Notes: a model not told the origin generated them from the sequence alone. Shown: positions 1-10,338, counted from the stretch's first letter. The stretch is DNA of 64,000 nt from Nitrosospira sp. Nsp2 (GCF_003050965.1 NZ_QAOU01000011.1:1-64000), one strand, 5' to 3'. Numbers and translations are program-made.

Positions 1-2
1 AT

Positions 3-95
3 GCCGAATTCGCCCTCACCTCCACCCACCGCTTCCACCTGGTATCAGTCGTCCAACTCTACAAGGCCCTCGGCGGCGGCTGGGCAACACAGTGA
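3..95 (+). CDS. C-terminal end of an RND-type outer-membrane efflux protein (partial)
   Basis: Only the last 30 codons lie in the window. The frame opens at the left edge and ends at a TGA at 93-95. The visible peptide includes VVQLYKALGGGWATQ. A closing LYKALGGGW is the usual C-terminus of TolC/NodT-type outer-membrane factors of tripartite RND efflux pumps, which form the outer-membrane channel. The rest of the gene, and presumably its membrane-fusion and pump partners, would lie to the left. The overlapping frame starting at position 1 is low-complexity and has no family match I recognise. The identification rests on this short tail only, so the family is likely but the substrate is unknown. 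Confidence 0.6.
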   Translation, partial: AEFALTSTHRFHLVSVVQLYKALGGGWATQ

Positions 96-497
96 ATCGG
101 CTTCTGTAGAAGATGAGACCCGGCCAGGCGGTCAAGGCGGTGAGCTCAGAAATTTGATCGCTTTCGCCGGCCCATCAAATCTATTTTTGTTCGAACAATG
201 CTTGCAGAGCACGGAGGACCTCCGCCTGCAGCCATGGCATAATAGGGGCCGCGTCTGGTCGATAACAGACCGCCTCGTACTCGACCGACTGGTCGAAATT
301 TGATGAACACCGCTGGGACGTGCCGGAGCTTTTTCCAAGGATGAGCATATTGTTTGACGGTCGCCTTGTCCCTTGTCTTAAGTGCCTCCTGATAACCTCG
401 CGGCACATCAAGGCCCCCCAATCCGCGTCACCAACGATAACAAATTTTTATGCTGTTTTCCCTGCTGTTTTCCCCGTACTACCGGTTTTTTTAGCGG
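96..497. other. Intergenic stretch, no gene seen
   Basis: About 400 bases separate the efflux-protein stop from the ABC exporter. Short open frames exist on both strands, but none has a ribosome-binding site, a conserved motif or a normal composition. I see no convincing tRNA, terminator or repeat. It presumably holds the promoter of the exporter gene. Confidence 0.4.
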
Positions 498-2324
498 ATG
501 CGTGCCACCCGTTTGGAAAAGCCGCCCGCTAGTCGCAATGACTGGAAAACCATCCGCTCCTTGCTGCCATACCTTTGGGAGTTCAAAGGCAGGGTAGTGC
601 TCGCGTTGGCGCTGCTCGTCATGGCCAAGCTCGCCAATGTTTCCGTGCCGCTGGTTCTCAAAGAAATCATCGACACACTCGACCAGCCGCGCGCCATGCT
701 GACACTGCCGGTCCTATTGCTGGTAGGTTACGGGGCTTTGCGCCTATGCAGTACGCTCTTTGGCGAATTGCGCGATGCAGTATTTGCCAAAGTAACGCAA
801 CGCGCCATCCGCCGGGTGGCCATCCAGGTATTCGGCCATCTGCACGCCCTGTCCCTGCGCTTCCACTTGCAACGCCAGACGGGCGGGGTGTCACGGGACA
901 TAGAGCGTGGAACCAGGGGAATCTCGTTCCTGCTCAATTTCATGCTGTTTAATATTCTGCCGACTCTGCTGGAAATCAGCCTGGTGGCGATCATTTTAAT
1001 CTCTCGATACGACATCTGGTTTTCGGTGATCATCTTCGCTACATTGGCCGCCTATATTGCCCTTACGCTCACCGTGACGGAGTGGCGCATGATTTTCCGG
1101 CGCACGATGAACGACATGGACTCGAAAGCGAATACCCAGGCCATTGACAGCCTATTGAACTATGAGACGGTCAAGTACTTTGGCAACGAATCATGGGAAG
1201 CGCGACGCTATGACGCGCACATGGAGAAGTGGGAAGCCGCGGCGATACGCAACCAGACTTCCCTCGCAGCGCTGAATTCCGGGCAAAGCGCCATCATTGC
1301 GGTAGGCGCCACTTTATTGCTTTGGCTGGCGGCTGATGGGGTGATCGAAGGCACCATGTCGCTGGGCGACCTGGTGCTGGTCAATGCGTTCATGCTCCAG
1401 CTATACATGCCGTTGCACTTTCTGGGCTTCGTTTACCGCGAAATAAAACATTCCCTGGCTGACATGGAAAAAATGTTCAGTTTACTCGCGGAGAACGAGG
1501 AAATAAAAGACAGACCAGACGCGGCCGAGCTTGTCCTGCGGGATCCGGCCGTCCGTTTCGAACGCGTGAACTTCGGCTACGAGTCCAACCGCCAGATCTT
1601 GTATGACGTGAGCTTCGAGATTCCGGCGGGCCGGAATATAGCAGTGGTAGGGCACAGCGGATCGGGCAAGTCGACATTGGCGCGACTGCTTTTCCGCTTC
1701 TACGATGTTACCAGCGGCCGCATCCTGATAAGCGGACAGAACATAAGCGAGGTGACACAGAGAAGCTTGCGCGCTGCCATTGGTATCGTTCCCCAGGACT
1801 CGGTCCTGTTCAATGACAGCATTTATTACAATATCGCCTACGGGCGCCCTGACGCGACCAGAGAAGAGGTTTTCGAAGCGGCCAGGTCGGCGCATATTTA
1901 CGATTTCATCGAAAGCCTGCCCGAAAAATATGAAACCATGGTGGGAGAACGCGGATTAAAGCTTTCGGGGGGAGAAAAGCAACGTGTGGCTATTGCACGC
2001 GCCATCCTGAAAAAACCGGCAATTCTCATCTTCGATGAAGCCACCTCAGCGCTGGACTCGAAATCGGAAAAACTGATTCAGGCAGAACTGAAGCGCATCG
2101 CTTCAACACGCACCACCCTCACAATTGCCCACCGGTTGTCCACAATCGTCGATGCGGACCAGATTCTGGTAATGGACAAGGGGCATATCATCGAACGAGG
2201 CGCGCATAGAGAACTTCTTGCGGCGCATGGAACGTACGCCCATATGTGGGAACTGCAGCAGCAGGAAGAACAGACTCAGCTAAAGTTAGAACATGACGTG
2301 TTAGTGCCCCAGATTCCGCTGTGA
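498..2324 (+). CDS. Atm1/HMT1-type ABC exporter (fused permease and ATPase)
   Basis: This 608-residue half-transporter has an N-terminal six-helix exporter domain (about residues 20-310) fused to a C-terminal ATPase. The ATPase carries the Walker A GHSGSGKST near residue 384, the signature LSGGEKQR near 490, the Walker B stretch ILIFDEATSALD near 512-523 and the H-loop AHRLST near 543. The permease segment, with TGGVSRDIERGTRGISFLL and the NYETVKYFGNE stretch, is characteristic of the Atm1/ABCB6/ABCB7 group. Relatives export glutathione-type sulfur or metal conjugates across the inner membrane; the substrate here is an inference. The ATG at 498 is used; no strong ribosome-binding site is visible. 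It stands alone between an efflux-protein tail and the convergent kinase gene. Confidence 0.88.
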   Translation: MRATRLEKPPASRNDWKTIRSLLPYLWEFKGRVVLALALLVMAKLANVSVPLVLKEIIDTLDQPRAMLTLPVLLLVGYGALRLCSTLFGELRDAVFAKVTQRAIRRVAIQVFGHLHALSLRFHLQRQTGGVSRDIERGTRGISFLLNFMLFNILPTLLEISLVAIILISRYDIWFSVIIFATLAAYIALTLTVTEWRMIFRRTMNDMDSKANTQAIDSLLNYETVKYFGNESWEARRYDAHMEKWEAAAIRNQTSLAALNSGQSAIIAVGATLLLWLAADGVIEGTMSLGDLVLVNAFMLQLYMPLHFLGFVYREIKHSLADMEKMFSLLAENEEIKDRPDAAELVLRDPAVRFERVNFGYESNRQILYDVSFEIPAGRNIAVVGHSGSGKSTLARLLFRFYDVTSGRILISGQNISEVTQRSLRAAIGIVPQDSVLFNDSIYYNIAYGRPDATREEVFEAARSAHIYDFIESLPEKYETMVGERGLKLSGGEKQRVAIARAILKKPAILIFDEATSALDSKSEKLIQAELKRIASTRTTLTIAHRLSTIVDADQILVMDKGHIIERGAHRELLAAHGTYAHMWELQQQEEQTQLKLEHDVLVPQIPL

Positions 2325-2345
2325 GCCCGCGCCCGAGTCAGAATT

Positions 2346-2906
2346 TTATCCCTCACCTGGTATCATCGATTGTATTAGCTTGTGAATGGTTTCGGCGTCG
2401 ACCGGTTTGACCAGATGATGAGCGAAGCCTGCCTTCGTTGTTTTCTCAATATCCTCCTGCCGCCCGTAGCCGCTGTAAGCGATCAGCAGCGTTTTTTTTG
2501 TCTCTGGCATCTGCTGAAAATGCTCCGCCAGCGACATGCCATCCGGTTCAGGCGTGCTCAAGTCGAGCAAAGCGACCTGCGGAACAAATGCTACGGCCTC
2601 GGCAATGGCTGACGCGGAATCATAGGCTGTCCGCACTTCGTATCCAAACGAGGCCATTATTATGCCCATAGTATCAGCGCTGTCCACATTATCATCAACG
2701 ATCAGAATACGCCCCTCCCCGGACGCAGGCGCGGATCGCTGGACTTTGGGTCGTTCGGCCCCTATATCAAGGGCGGGAAGCCGAAATGTGAACGTACTGC
2801 CCTGGCCCGCACCGGCGCTGAAAGCATCAATCGAACCTCCGTGCAGCGACACGAGCTGAGATACCAGCGACAGGCCGATGCCAAGGCCGCTGCTCGACTT
2901 TCGCAC
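2346..2906 (-). CDS. Receiver-domain end of the same hybrid kinase (3' fragment after the frameshift)
   Basis: This frame opens with [17 protein letters not shown], the G2 box of a HATPase domain, which is the continuation missing from the upstream frame. A linker (about 45-65) follows, then a full response-receiver domain with the acidic pair DD at 71-72, the phospho-acceptor Asp115 in VALLDLS and the conserved Lys in VKPVDAE. The first codon shown is a GTG inside the HATPase domain with no ribosome-binding site, so this is not a natural start. The fragment should be read as the C-terminal part of the kinase encoded upstream. Whether the break is real, a sequencing error or a recoding event cannot be decided from one sequence. 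If it is real, autophosphorylation and phosphotransfer would both be lost. Confidence 0.75.
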   Translation of the reverse strand: MRKSSSGLGIGLSLVSQLVSLHGGSIDAFSAGAGQGSTFTFRLPALDIGAERPKVQRSAPASGEGRILIVDDNVDSADTMGIIMASFGYEVRTAYDSASAIAEAVAFVPQVALLDLSTPEPDGMSLAEHFQQMPETKKTLLIAYSGYGRQEDIEKTTKAGFAHHLVKPVDAETIHKLIQSMIPGEG

Positions 2907-5900
2907 TGCGCGCTCCTCCTGCGTAAACAGCTCGAAGATTCTTGCAGCATGCGGGCGGGTATGCCGATTCCGTTGTCCTTCACCTGTAACACCAACTCCT
3001 GACCCTCGCGGCGGGCGTCCAGCAAAATTTTGCCCCCTACGTCTGTGAATTTGGCCGCGTTGGTGAGAAGATTTTCGATGATCTGGGTAAGGCGGACAGC
3101 GTCGCCCTGAATAAGAAGCGGCGCATCCCCGAGTGACGTAATCAACTCATGCCGCCGTTCATCCATTAACGCTCTCGTCGAATCCACGGCATGACGGATG
3201 ACCTCTCCCATATCCACGGTTGCCATCCGTAAACTGAGCGTCCCCCGGGTGAGCCGGGCAACATCGAGCAAATCGTCCACCAGATGGGTAATATGATCCA
3301 CCTGGCGGGTGATCGTCGCCCCAGCCGAAGCAATGCGGGGATCATTGGAGTTAACCAGCTGCAAGGCCTGTGCCGCGTTGCGTATGGGAGACAACGGGTT
3401 TCTCAGCTCATGCCCGAGGGTGGCAAGGAATTCATCCTTGCGTCTGTCAGCGTTACGCAGCTTTTCTTCCGCGTCTTTGTGGTATTGAATATCGACACTC
3501 GAGCCGACGAAGCCCGTAAGTTGTTCGTCCTCGAAGCGCGGCACACCGACAAAGCGCATCCAGCTATAGCTACCGTCGGCCTTTTGCAATCTCAACTCAT
3601 GGTCATATCCCTTGCGAGCGGCTTCCGCCGCGGCGCAGGCCCTCAGGTAACCCGGCAGATCGGCCTTGTAAAGGAGCCTGTGCCATTTTACGCCGAGCAA
3701 ATTTTCTTCACTTTGCCCGGTCTCATCGATGAAACGCCGGCTCACGAATTCCAGCGATGCCTTGAGACCGCTGATCCAGATAAACACGGGTGCAGTATCA
3801 GCAAGGGTACGGAAGCGTTTCTCGCTTTCCCGGAGCTCTTGCTCCGCCTGTTTGAGCATATCGACCGGGGCAAAGGTAATCACTACTCCGCTCACATGAT
3901 CGTGCTCGAGGAAGTAGGGCAAGATCCGGCGCAGGTAAAAATGCCCGTCGCGGGTATGAACTTCGGTTTCGGTTGCTACCCGGGACGACTGAACCTTCCG
4001 CGCCAGGGTAACCATATCGCCGGGTTCCAGCGCTGAAGCAAGATCACCAATCGGACGCCCTATATCTGATGGGATGAGATTGAACAACTTGCGGGAGGCA
4101 GGCGTGAACCGTTTGATTTTAAGTTCGCTATCGAGAAAAAGAATGGGAAATTCGCTACTTGCCAGCAGATTGGCCAGATCGTCGTTGGCTATCTGGAGTT
4201 GTCCGACGGTTCGCTCCAGATCAGAATTGACGCTGCTCAGCTCTTCATTGACCGATTGCAGTTCTTCTTTCGATGTCTCCAGTTCCTCGTTGGCGGACTG
4301 AAGCTCCTCGTTCATTGATAACGCCTCTTCATGGGCGATCCGAAGCTCGACATTATTCGCCTCGAGTGCCTGTATGGACGCTTCCAGGTCCAGCCTCGTC
4401 ATGCGCAGGTCGTCCTCAAGCTGACGCCTTGCCCACGACTCCGTATCGCTGACCGCCTGGTTCGACGCCATGCCCACATTCTCATGCTCGAACGTAATGA
4501 GTACCAGACCCCCGCTCTCTTCCCCCGCCTTGATGGCTCTGATACGCAACTGACGCTCGATTCCTTGCGGCCCCGGATTCGGCGGTAGCACGATCTCGCC
4601 GGGTTTGTCTTCTTTGCGCACGGAGTGAATGATCGCCCGCAGAGCCATGCGCATCTCGTCGGATACCATCGAGAGTAAATCCCGCGTTGCTGTCCCTTCC
4701 GGGTGCCATATGAATTCACGCGTCGGACCATAAAAGTACAACACCTGCCCGTCCCGATCGATCAGAACTGCTGTCGCCGACCGCTGCTTAAGCAGGAGTT
4801 CGCGCACCAGTTCAGCATGAGCCACCCGAGGCGCCTGCCCCTCTGCAATGCTGGGCCGTGTGGGGGAGGTCTCAGCAATCAGCGGCAGCTTGACAGGCAC
4901 CTTGCGCTTCATTGGCAAGGCGCGGTAGATCCGATGCTGCCGGTCCATCGGTGTAAAAAGCTCGTGGCACTCTCCAACTGTTTCGGATTTTCCGAGAAAA
5001 AGATATCCCTCCGGATTTAGCGCGAAATGAAACATGCGCAGCAGTTTGTCCTGAACTTCGGGCTTGAGGTAAATCAGGAGATTTCGGCAACTGATCAAGT
5101 GCATATGGGAAAATGGCGGGTCGGCGATAATGTTGTGCTGGGAAAACATGACGCGTTCCCGCAGTTCTTTTCGCACTGCGAACCGTCCTGTCTCGGTTCT
5201 TACGAAATACCGCGCCAGGAGGTTCGGCTTTAAAACCGTAGTAATGCTTTCCGGATAGCTGCCGCCCCGCGCCGCCTCAAGTGCAGGGTAGTCGAGGTCG
5301 GAGCCAATGATATTCACTTTGATGTCCAGCCCCCCCTTGCTTATGAATTCGAGCAAGGCGATGCCCATGCTATACGCTTCTTCACCGCTGGCACAGCCCG
5401 CTACCCAGATCCGCAGGGGCTGGCCGGGGCTTAAAGTTTCCACTATCTTTGGTATGACCTCTTGCTCCAGCGCGTTCCATGCCGCGGGTTCGCGAAAGAA
5501 TTCTGTGACCTTGATCAAAAAATCCTCTCCCAGCGCGAGGACTTCGGGGGGATTTTCTTTAAGGAAGGCTGTATAGGCGTCCAGCGAGGGCAGCCCCAAC
5601 AATGCCATACGCCGCTTAGTGCGCCGCATTAGCATGCCCTCCTTGTATCCGCGGAAGTCACCTCCGCCTCGGGACGATAAAAGAGAAATAATTTCTTTCA
5701 GAACCTGGACTTCTTCCGCTGGCGGTTCGTGAAACGGCGGAGTTTGCCACAGCCGGGATCGACTGATATAACCCTCGAGTGCTTCCCCCATCTTTTCGAT
5801 TGGTAATACATAATCGACGAGCCCGGTATCAATAGCGCTCGTCGGCATCGACGGGTGTTGCGCGGTTCCAGGGAGTTGGGCGATGACCATACCACCGGCC

Positions 5901-6445
5901 GCTTTAATGGCTTTTAGGCCGACGGTGCCATCATGGTCAGCCCCCGTTAGTACTATGCAGATGGCCCTGTCCTGCTGTTCTTCGGCAAGCGATATGAAAA
6001 GGCGGTCGACTGCCCGCGGGTGTGGGCGAGGCTGGGGCATTAGCTCGAGATGTAAGGTATTGCGTTGCAATATCAGGTAATGATTGGGCGGAATAACGTA
6101 TACCATGCCCGCCTCGACGGTCATGTCGCTTACCACCTGTACAACGCTCATCGTGGTGCTTTTTGCCAAAATACTCGCCAGTTGGCTCTCGTGATCCGGA
6201 GCGAGATGCACCACGACAACGTAAGCCGCCTCGATAGTCGAGGGAAGAGAACGGCACAGAATCTGTAACGCTTCCACCCCTCCCGCAGAAGCACCCACCC
6301 CAATAATGGGAAACAGTGGCTGTTCAATTGCTTTGGCGGGGCCTTCCAATAAACCCGCGTCTGGTAGTTCGCTTTCCGTGAACCAGGAATCGGAGCGCGG
6401 CGAACCATCATCCCGCGGGGATTTTTCTTCATCGGATCGTGTCAT
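2762..6445 (-). CDS. CheB-CheR-PAS-histidine kinase chemosensory fusion, 5' part of a frameshifted gene
   Basis: The main frame encodes, in order: a CheB-type methylesterase (GASAGG at 51-56, His80, LTGADHDG), a CheR-type methyltransferase (about 250-500), a long coiled coil with repeated NEELQS/NEELE heptads (about 690-750), PAS and PAC sensor domains, a HisKA domain whose phospho-acceptor is His1012 in GHELRNP, and most of a HATPase domain. The good alignment stops just after [12 protein letters not shown]. From there the frame yields an abnormal arginine- and serine-rich tail to 2762, while the expected IFELFTQEE...GLGIGL continues in another frame as the 2346-2906 entry. One base appears missing near 2940-2946. 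Read through, the protein would have about 1366 residues. Such fusions act as methylation-tuned soluble sensor kinases in the cytoplasm. It converges on the ABC gene and is divergent from psd. Confidence 0.8.
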   Translation of the reverse strand: MTRSDEEKSPRDDGSPRSDSWFTESELPDAGLLEGPAKAIEQPLFPIIGVGASAGGVEALQILCRSLPSTIEAAYVVVVHLAPDHESQLASILAKSTTMSVVQVVSDMTVEAGMVYVIPPNHYLILQRNTLHLELMPQPRPHPRAVDRLFISLAEEQQDRAICIVLTGADHDGTVGLKAIKAAGGMVIAQLPGTAQHPSMPTSAIDTGLVDYVLPIEKMGEALEGYISRSRLWQTPPFHEPPAEEVQVLKEIISLLSSRGGGDFRGYKEGMLMRRTKRRMALLGLPSLDAYTAFLKENPPEVLALGEDFLIKVTEFFREPAAWNALEQEVIPKIVETLSPGQPLRIWVAGCASGEEAYSMGIALLEFISKGGLDIKVNIIGSDLDYPALEAARGGSYPESITTVLKPNLLARYFVRTETGRFAVRKELRERVMFSQHNIIADPPFSHMHLISCRNLLIYLKPEVQDKLLRMFHFALNPEGYLFLGKSETVGECHELFTPMDRQHRIYRALPMKRKVPVKLPLIAETSPTRPSIAEGQAPRVAHAELVRELLLKQRSATAVLIDRDGQVLYFYGPTREFIWHPEGTATRDLLSMVSDEMRMALRAIIHSVRKEDKPGEIVLPPNPGPQGIERQLRIRAIKAGEESGGLVLITFEHENVGMASNQAVSDTESWARRQLEDDLRMTRLDLEASIQALEANNVELRIAHEEALSMNEELQSANEELETSKEELQSVNEELSSVNSDLERTVGQLQIANDDLANLLASSEFPILFLDSELKIKRFTPASRKLFNLIPSDIGRPIGDLASALEPGDMVTLARKVQSSRVATETEVHTRDGHFYLRRILPYFLEHDHVSGVVITFAPVDMLKQAEQELRESEKRFRTLADTAPVFIWISGLKASLEFVSRRFIDETGQSEENLLGVKWHRLLYKADLPGYLRACAAAEAARKGYDHELRLQKADGSYSWMRFVGVPRFEDEQLTGFVGSSVDIQYHKDAEEKLRNADRRKDEFLATLGHELRNPLSPIRNAAQALQLVNSNDPRIASAGATITRQVDHITHLVDDLLDVARLTRGTLSLRMATVDMGEVIRHAVDSTRALMDERRHELITSLGDAPLLIQGDAVRLTQIIENLLTNAAKFTDVGGKILLDARREGQELVLQVKDNGIGIPARMLQESSSCLRRRSAQCESRAAALASACRWYLSSCRCTEVRLMLSAPVRARAVRSHFGFPPLI

Positions 6446-6620
6446 AAATCCAGGTTAACAGCACAAGAGGGTTAGGAAAGCGCCTAGCGGTGCGTGAGGG
6501 TTGGCCGCACAAGGGGGTAACGGGGTATGGGACCAGATTACCACTTCGAAATAGGGTCATTCAACCTTTCTAGTGAATGTTTCATCCATCAGGGGTCAAG
6601 ACGACCGCAAGCCAAACCAT

Positions 6621-6626
6621 TATAAT
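6621..6626 (+). promoter_or_regulatory. Candidate -10 box of psd
   Basis: A perfect TATAAT lies 17 bases before the psd ATG. No convincing -35 hexamer is found at normal spacing. The short distance would give a transcript with almost no leader, which agrees with the absence of a Shine-Dalgarno sequence before psd. Confidence 0.35.
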
Positions 6627-6642
6627 GCCCCGTATTTAACGG

Positions 6643-7551
6643 ATGCCTAAATTGTCCAGCCCTTCCTTCTCCGTTTTTCCGCAATACCTGATGCCAAAGC
6701 GGGCCATGACCGCATTGGCCGGGCAAATTGCGAACGCTGATGCCGGTCGAATTACGACTTTCATTATCCGGAGGTTCGTCGAGCATTACGATGTGGATAT
6801 GGAGGAAGCGGTCAATCCCGATATACACAGCTATCGGACATTTAATGATTTTTTCACGCGCGCATTACGGGCAGAAAAGCGCCCTATCGCTGAGGCCGAC
6901 TATATATGCCCGGCGGACGGGATAGTAAGCCAGCTTGGCGTCATCTCGGGCGATCAAATTTTCCAGGCGAAAGGCCACAATTATTCCACCACCGCGCTAG
7001 TGGGCGGCGATAAGGAACTCGCGGCAAATTTTTACGGGGGGAATTTCGCAACCGTATATTTGAGCCCGAAGGACTACCATCGAGTGCACATGCCGTGCAA
7101 GGGCAGACTGATCCGCATGGTGCATGTTCCGGGTTCGTTGTTCTCGGTAAATCCGATCACAGTTCGCGGCGTCCCGGGTCTCTTTGCGCGCAACGAACGC
7201 GTGATCTGCGTATTTGAATCAGATGAGGGGCCATTTGTAATCGTCCTTGTGGGCGCAACGATCGTAGGCAGTATATCAACTGTGTGGCATGGCGTCGTAA
7301 ACCCTCCCCGTTCAGGCGAGGTACGGCAGTGGCAATACGGCTCTGATTCTCAGAATGTGGTGCTTGAGAAAGGTGAAGAAATGGGTCGGTTCCAGCTCGG
7401 CTCAACCGTGATAATGTTGTTTCCCAAAAACAAGCTGGTTTTCAATCGGCTTTGGAAACCCGGCCGACCAGTCCGTTTCGGAGAGATGATGGCCTCCAGA
7501 ATCGGGGTTGAAAGTCCCCAAACTACAAGTAACACTAACGCAGGCGGCTGA
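6643..7551 (+). CDS. psd: Phosphatidylserine decarboxylase proenzyme
   Basis: The enzyme removes CO2 from phosphatidylserine to make phosphatidylethanolamine at the inner membrane. The 302-residue protein has the conserved CPADG (Asp92), the YHRVHMP histidine pair (about 146-149) and the self-cleavage motif LGST at 252-255, where Ser254 becomes the pyruvoyl group of the small chain. Length is normal for the proteobacterial type. The ATG at 6643 has no Shine-Dalgarno sequence, but the N-terminal FPQYLMPKRAMTALAG fits the family, so this start is kept. It is a single gene, divergent from the large kinase and convergent with galU. Confidence 0.95.
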   Translation: MPKLSSPSFSVFPQYLMPKRAMTALAGQIANADAGRITTFIIRRFVEHYDVDMEEAVNPDIHSYRTFNDFFTRALRAEKRPIAEADYICPADGIVSQLGVISGDQIFQAKGHNYSTTALVGGDKELAANFYGGNFATVYLSPKDYHRVHMPCKGRLIRMVHVPGSLFSVNPITVRGVPGLFARNERVICVFESDEGPFVIVLVGATIVGSISTVWHGVVNPPRSGEVRQWQYGSDSQNVVLEKGEEMGRFQLGSTVIMLFPKNKLVFNRLWKPGRPVRFGEMMASRIGVESPQTTSNTNAGG

Positions 7552-7611
7552 ACCGCGGGAGCGTGAGGGCTTTTAAGCTAAGCCACGCTATTGAGTTATC
7601 TCAGATCGTCC

Positions 7612-7643
7612 TCGGGGCGGTCTGTGCTCCGACCGCGCCCCGA
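7612..7643. terminator. GC-rich hairpin between convergent psd and galU
   Basis: The arms TCGGGGCGGTC and GACCGCGCCCCGA pair around an eight-base loop with a small two-base bulge. The hairpin sits between two convergent genes, so it could stop transcription from both sides. Neither strand has a clear T-run after it, so a classic intrinsic terminator is not proven. Confidence 0.35.
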
Positions 7644-7663
7644 CTAGACTTGGAGATTCATTT

Positions 7664-8698
7664 TCACGCGGTTTTCAATATGGCTGGATGCGCCTCGACC
7701 TCGTCGACGAAATCAGAATTGCTCGGCTCTTCTTGCAAAAGCTGACGACCCATTCGAAGCAATATGTCACGAAACTCGCTGCCTACTTCCGGATGCTTCA
7801 GGCCGAACGCTACTGTCGCCTCTAAAAACCCCACCTTGCTTCCGCAATCATAATGCTTGCCTTGATAACGGTAAGCCATCACCTGTTCCAATTTTAGAAG
7901 ACGCGCGATTCCGTCGGTAAGCTGTATTTCTCCTCCTATACCTGGATCCAGGCTCTCAATGCAATCGAAGATTGTGGGGGAAAGGATATACCGCCCGACG
8001 ATCGCCATGTTAGAGGGGGCTGCTTCAGGTGAGGGTTTCTCCACTACGCCGCGGATCTTCATACTGCGGCTACTACCATCCTCACCATAGGCGTCGACTA
8101 TCCCGTAACGGCGAGTCTCTTCCCGCGACACGGTCCGCACCGCCACAAGGCTACTGCGAACTTGCTCATACTGGGAGATCATCTGGGCCAGCACTGGAGG
8201 CTGCCCATCCATCAAATCGTCCGGAAGCAGCACCGCGAAGGGTTCGTTGCCCACCAAATGACGCGCACACTGAATAGCATGTCCCAGCCCTCTTGGCTCT
8301 TCCTGGCGGACAAAACTAAAACGGACGCCCTTGGGCATCAGCTGCCTCAACATTTTCAACGAGGCATGCTTCCCCTGTGAGGCCAACTCGGTTTCGAGCT
8401 CCATTGACCGGTGAAGGTGATCTTCAATGCTCCGCTTGCTGCGATGAGTCACAAAGATGATCTCTTCAATACCGGCTGCCGCCGCTTCATCGACAGCGTA
8501 TTGAACCAAGGGCCGGTCTACGATGGGCAGCATCTCCTTGGCCACCGCTTTTGTCGCGGGGAGGAAGCGGGTGCCCAGACCGGCCACAGGAAAGACCGCC
8601 TTGCGCACCACTTTGGGTGATTTGCGGATGGATGACGTAGTATTGATTGAAACGACTTCTTTTCGGTCTGCAGCTAGAGGTGTGGCGGAATTGCTCAT
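7664..8698 (-). CDS. galU: UTP-glucose-1-phosphate uridylyltransferase, first of two paralogs
   Basis: This protein makes UDP-glucose from UTP and glucose 1-phosphate for exopolysaccharide, lipopolysaccharide and sugar-nucleotide synthesis. Diagnostic pieces are the nucleotide-binding [18 protein letters not shown], the KEMLPIVDRPLVQYAV segment, EEPRGLGHAI and [10 protein letters not shown]. The open frame extends further upstream, but the ATG at 8698 is preceded by AGGAG at a nine-base spacing, giving a 344-residue protein with a roughly 30-residue N-terminal extension before the catalytic core. A second, shorter copy lies at 39941-40825. This copy also has a longer C-terminal tail rich in acidic residues. 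It stands downstream of the di-heme cytochrome gene with an 89-base gap. Confidence 0.9.
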   Translation of the reverse strand: MSNSATPLAADRKEVVSINTTSSIRKSPKVVRKAVFPVAGLGTRFLPATKAVAKEMLPIVDRPLVQYAVDEAAAAGIEEIIFVTHRSKRSIEDHLHRSMELETELASQGKHASLKMLRQLMPKGVRFSFVRQEEPRGLGHAIQCARHLVGNEPFAVLLPDDLMDGQPPVLAQMISQYEQVRSSLVAVRTVSREETRRYGIVDAYGEDGSSRSMKIRGVVEKPSPEAAPSNMAIVGRYILSPTIFDCIESLDPGIGGEIQLTDGIARLLKLEQVMAYRYQGKHYDCGSKVGFLEATVAFGLKHPEVGSEFRDILLRMGRQLLQEEPSNSDFVDEVEAHPAILKTA

Positions 8699-8787
8699 GG
8701 GTGATCTCTCCTGATTTGGTCGTACGACTGATAGCCTTGTAATGCGTCGATTTGCGGCGCTGATGCTCTGCAAGAACTGGTTACTCA

Positions 8788-10338
8788 CTAGAGTTGTCGC
8801 ATATAGGCAACCAGTTCCGCTTTCTCCTCATCCGTCAGCTTGAGCTGTAGCACCAGGTTAAAAAATTCAACGGTATCTTCGAGGGTGAGCAGGCGGCCGT
8901 CATGAAGATACGGCGGGCTGTCCTTTATGCCGCGCAATGTAAATGTTTTCATCGGTCCATCTCCTGGCTCGTTCACGAAACGTTCGAGTTTCAGGTCGTG
9001 CATTTGATGATCAAGAAACGCCGGGGGCTGGTGACAACTTGAACACTGCCCTTTACCGAAGAAAACCCTCTCGCCTCGCAGTTCCTTTTCCGTGGCTTTG
9101 GTGGGGTCGAGCCGTCCTCGGCTGTCCAATTTTGGCGCAGGCGGAAAATCCAGCATATTCTGGAACTGCGCCATATGACTGACGTGAATGCGATCAATCA
9201 CCGGAAAGCCTTTTTTCATGGCGTGGATTGGATCGCCGTTGAAATACGCAGTGCGGAACTCAAATTCGGTGAAATCTTCCACCGAACGCAAGCTTCGCTT
9301 AGAACCATGGATTTGCTGGTTGAACAGCCCGCGCAAGCTGGTTGTGTCCAGGCGAAAACGCCGTTCCTGCGGCCGGATATCGGGGCTGAGGTGAAACTGC
9401 CCCGTGGTATGACCGTTCACATGGCAATCAAAACATGTTACACCCAGGCTGGCTTGCGCGCTTTTGCGGTCGTCGGTAGGATTGAATTCCTCCTGCGGCA
9501 GGGGCGTAAGCAGCATCTGGAGTCCGTTGAGCTGGACCGGGGTGACAATATCCTTGAAGAGACGGTAGAAATTGTTTATGGATACAACCTCGCCCCGTGA
9601 AACGTCGCCGAGTTCAGGACGGTTCTGAAGAAAGATAGCAGGAGGAAATTCCGGCAGGAATGCGTCCGGCAGGTCGAATTCAACATCAAATCGCTCCAGC
9701 CGTGGGAACATTTTGGTTTGCATCTGGGGAAAGACCTGGCCGCCGGTGGCCTGCTTCGGGTGCGGTAGAGACGGATAAGGGAATACGTTCTTGCTGCGTA
9801 TTTCCGCAGGCGACATGGCGGCCAGTCTTTCCCAGCTCAGTCCGGCCGATAGCCGCGCAGTGGGCCCCACCGGCAACGGCTTGCCGCGCGTCATCTTGGC
9901 CTCTTTATCCAGCCGGGGAGTCAGGTCATAGCGCCGGAGGAGCAGCTCCTGCTGAGTTTTCATGACCTTGGGGCGGTCGGCGATGTCGGCCTTCATCGTT
10001 TCTTCGAAAGTCTGCATCGGCTTCTTTGCATTTAATGGGTCGCGAACGAAATCGAACCCCGATACCTTTCCCTTATCGGGTTGGTTATTGAACGCAGGGG
10101 AGGAAGGCAGGGCATTCTGAGCGTCAAATGCGTTCGAACGGTCGTGCTCATTTTTTTTCTGCTCCGGCCGCGTCGCGGGTACCTCACGAACCGTTTGCGC
10201 GTTGAGAACCGCGTCGCTGGATGACGTACTCGCTCCCGGAGCGTTCTCGTTCTGGCCGGTTTGACTTAAGGCACTGTTCATTCCCGTGCCAAGGCCAGCC
10301 AGCCCCATACTTAGTATCAGGACATTTATTTTTTTCAT
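8788..10338 (-). CDS. Periplasmic di-heme cytochrome c, cytochrome-c-peroxidase/MauG-like
   Basis: The 516-residue protein starts at the ATG at 10338, preceded by GGAGA, and has a hydrophobic signal segment (MKKINVLILSMGLAGLG). Two heme-c sites are visible: CFDCH at 302-306 and CSSCH at 432-436. The segment TFTLRGIKDSPPYLHDGRLLTLED near 465-490 is typical of the C-terminal heme domain of the bacterial cytochrome c peroxidase/MauG superfamily. The first 280 residues are long, Pro- and Gln-rich in part, and unlike classical peroxidases, whose first heme is near the N-terminus. The reaction and substrate are therefore unknown; peroxide reduction or oxidative modification of a partner are possibilities. 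A Crp/Fnr-type regulator is encoded just upstream on the same strand. Confidence 0.8.
   Translation of the reverse strand: MKKINVLILSMGLAGLGTGMNSALSQTGQNENAPGASTSSSDAVLNAQTVREVPATRPEQKKNEHDRSNAFDAQNALPSSPAFNNQPDKGKVSGFDFVRDPLNAKKPMQTFEETMKADIADRPKVMKTQQELLLRRYDLTPRLDKEAKMTRGKPLPVGPTARLSAGLSWERLAAMSPAEIRSKNVFPYPSLPHPKQATGGQVFPQMQTKMFPRLERFDVEFDLPDAFLPEFPPAIFLQNRPELGDVSRGEVVSINNFYRLFKDIVTPVQLNGLQMLLTPLPQEEFNPTDDRKSAQASLGVTCFDCHVNGHTTGQFHLSPDIRPQERRFRLDTTSLRGLFNQQIHGSKRSLRSVEDFTEFEFRTAYFNGDPIHAMKKGFPVIDRIHVSHMAQFQNMLDFPPAPKLDSRGRLDPTKATEKELRGERVFFGKGQCSSCHQPPAFLDHQMHDLKLERFVNEPGDGPMKTFTLRGIKDSPPYLHDGRLLTLEDTVEFFNLVLQLKLTDEEKAELVAYMRQL

Noticed and set aside
3284-4036. 250-codon plus-strand frame inside the kinase gene
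   Set aside because: It is the antisense shadow of the CheB-CheR-kinase coding sequence, with no ribosome-binding site and no family motif.
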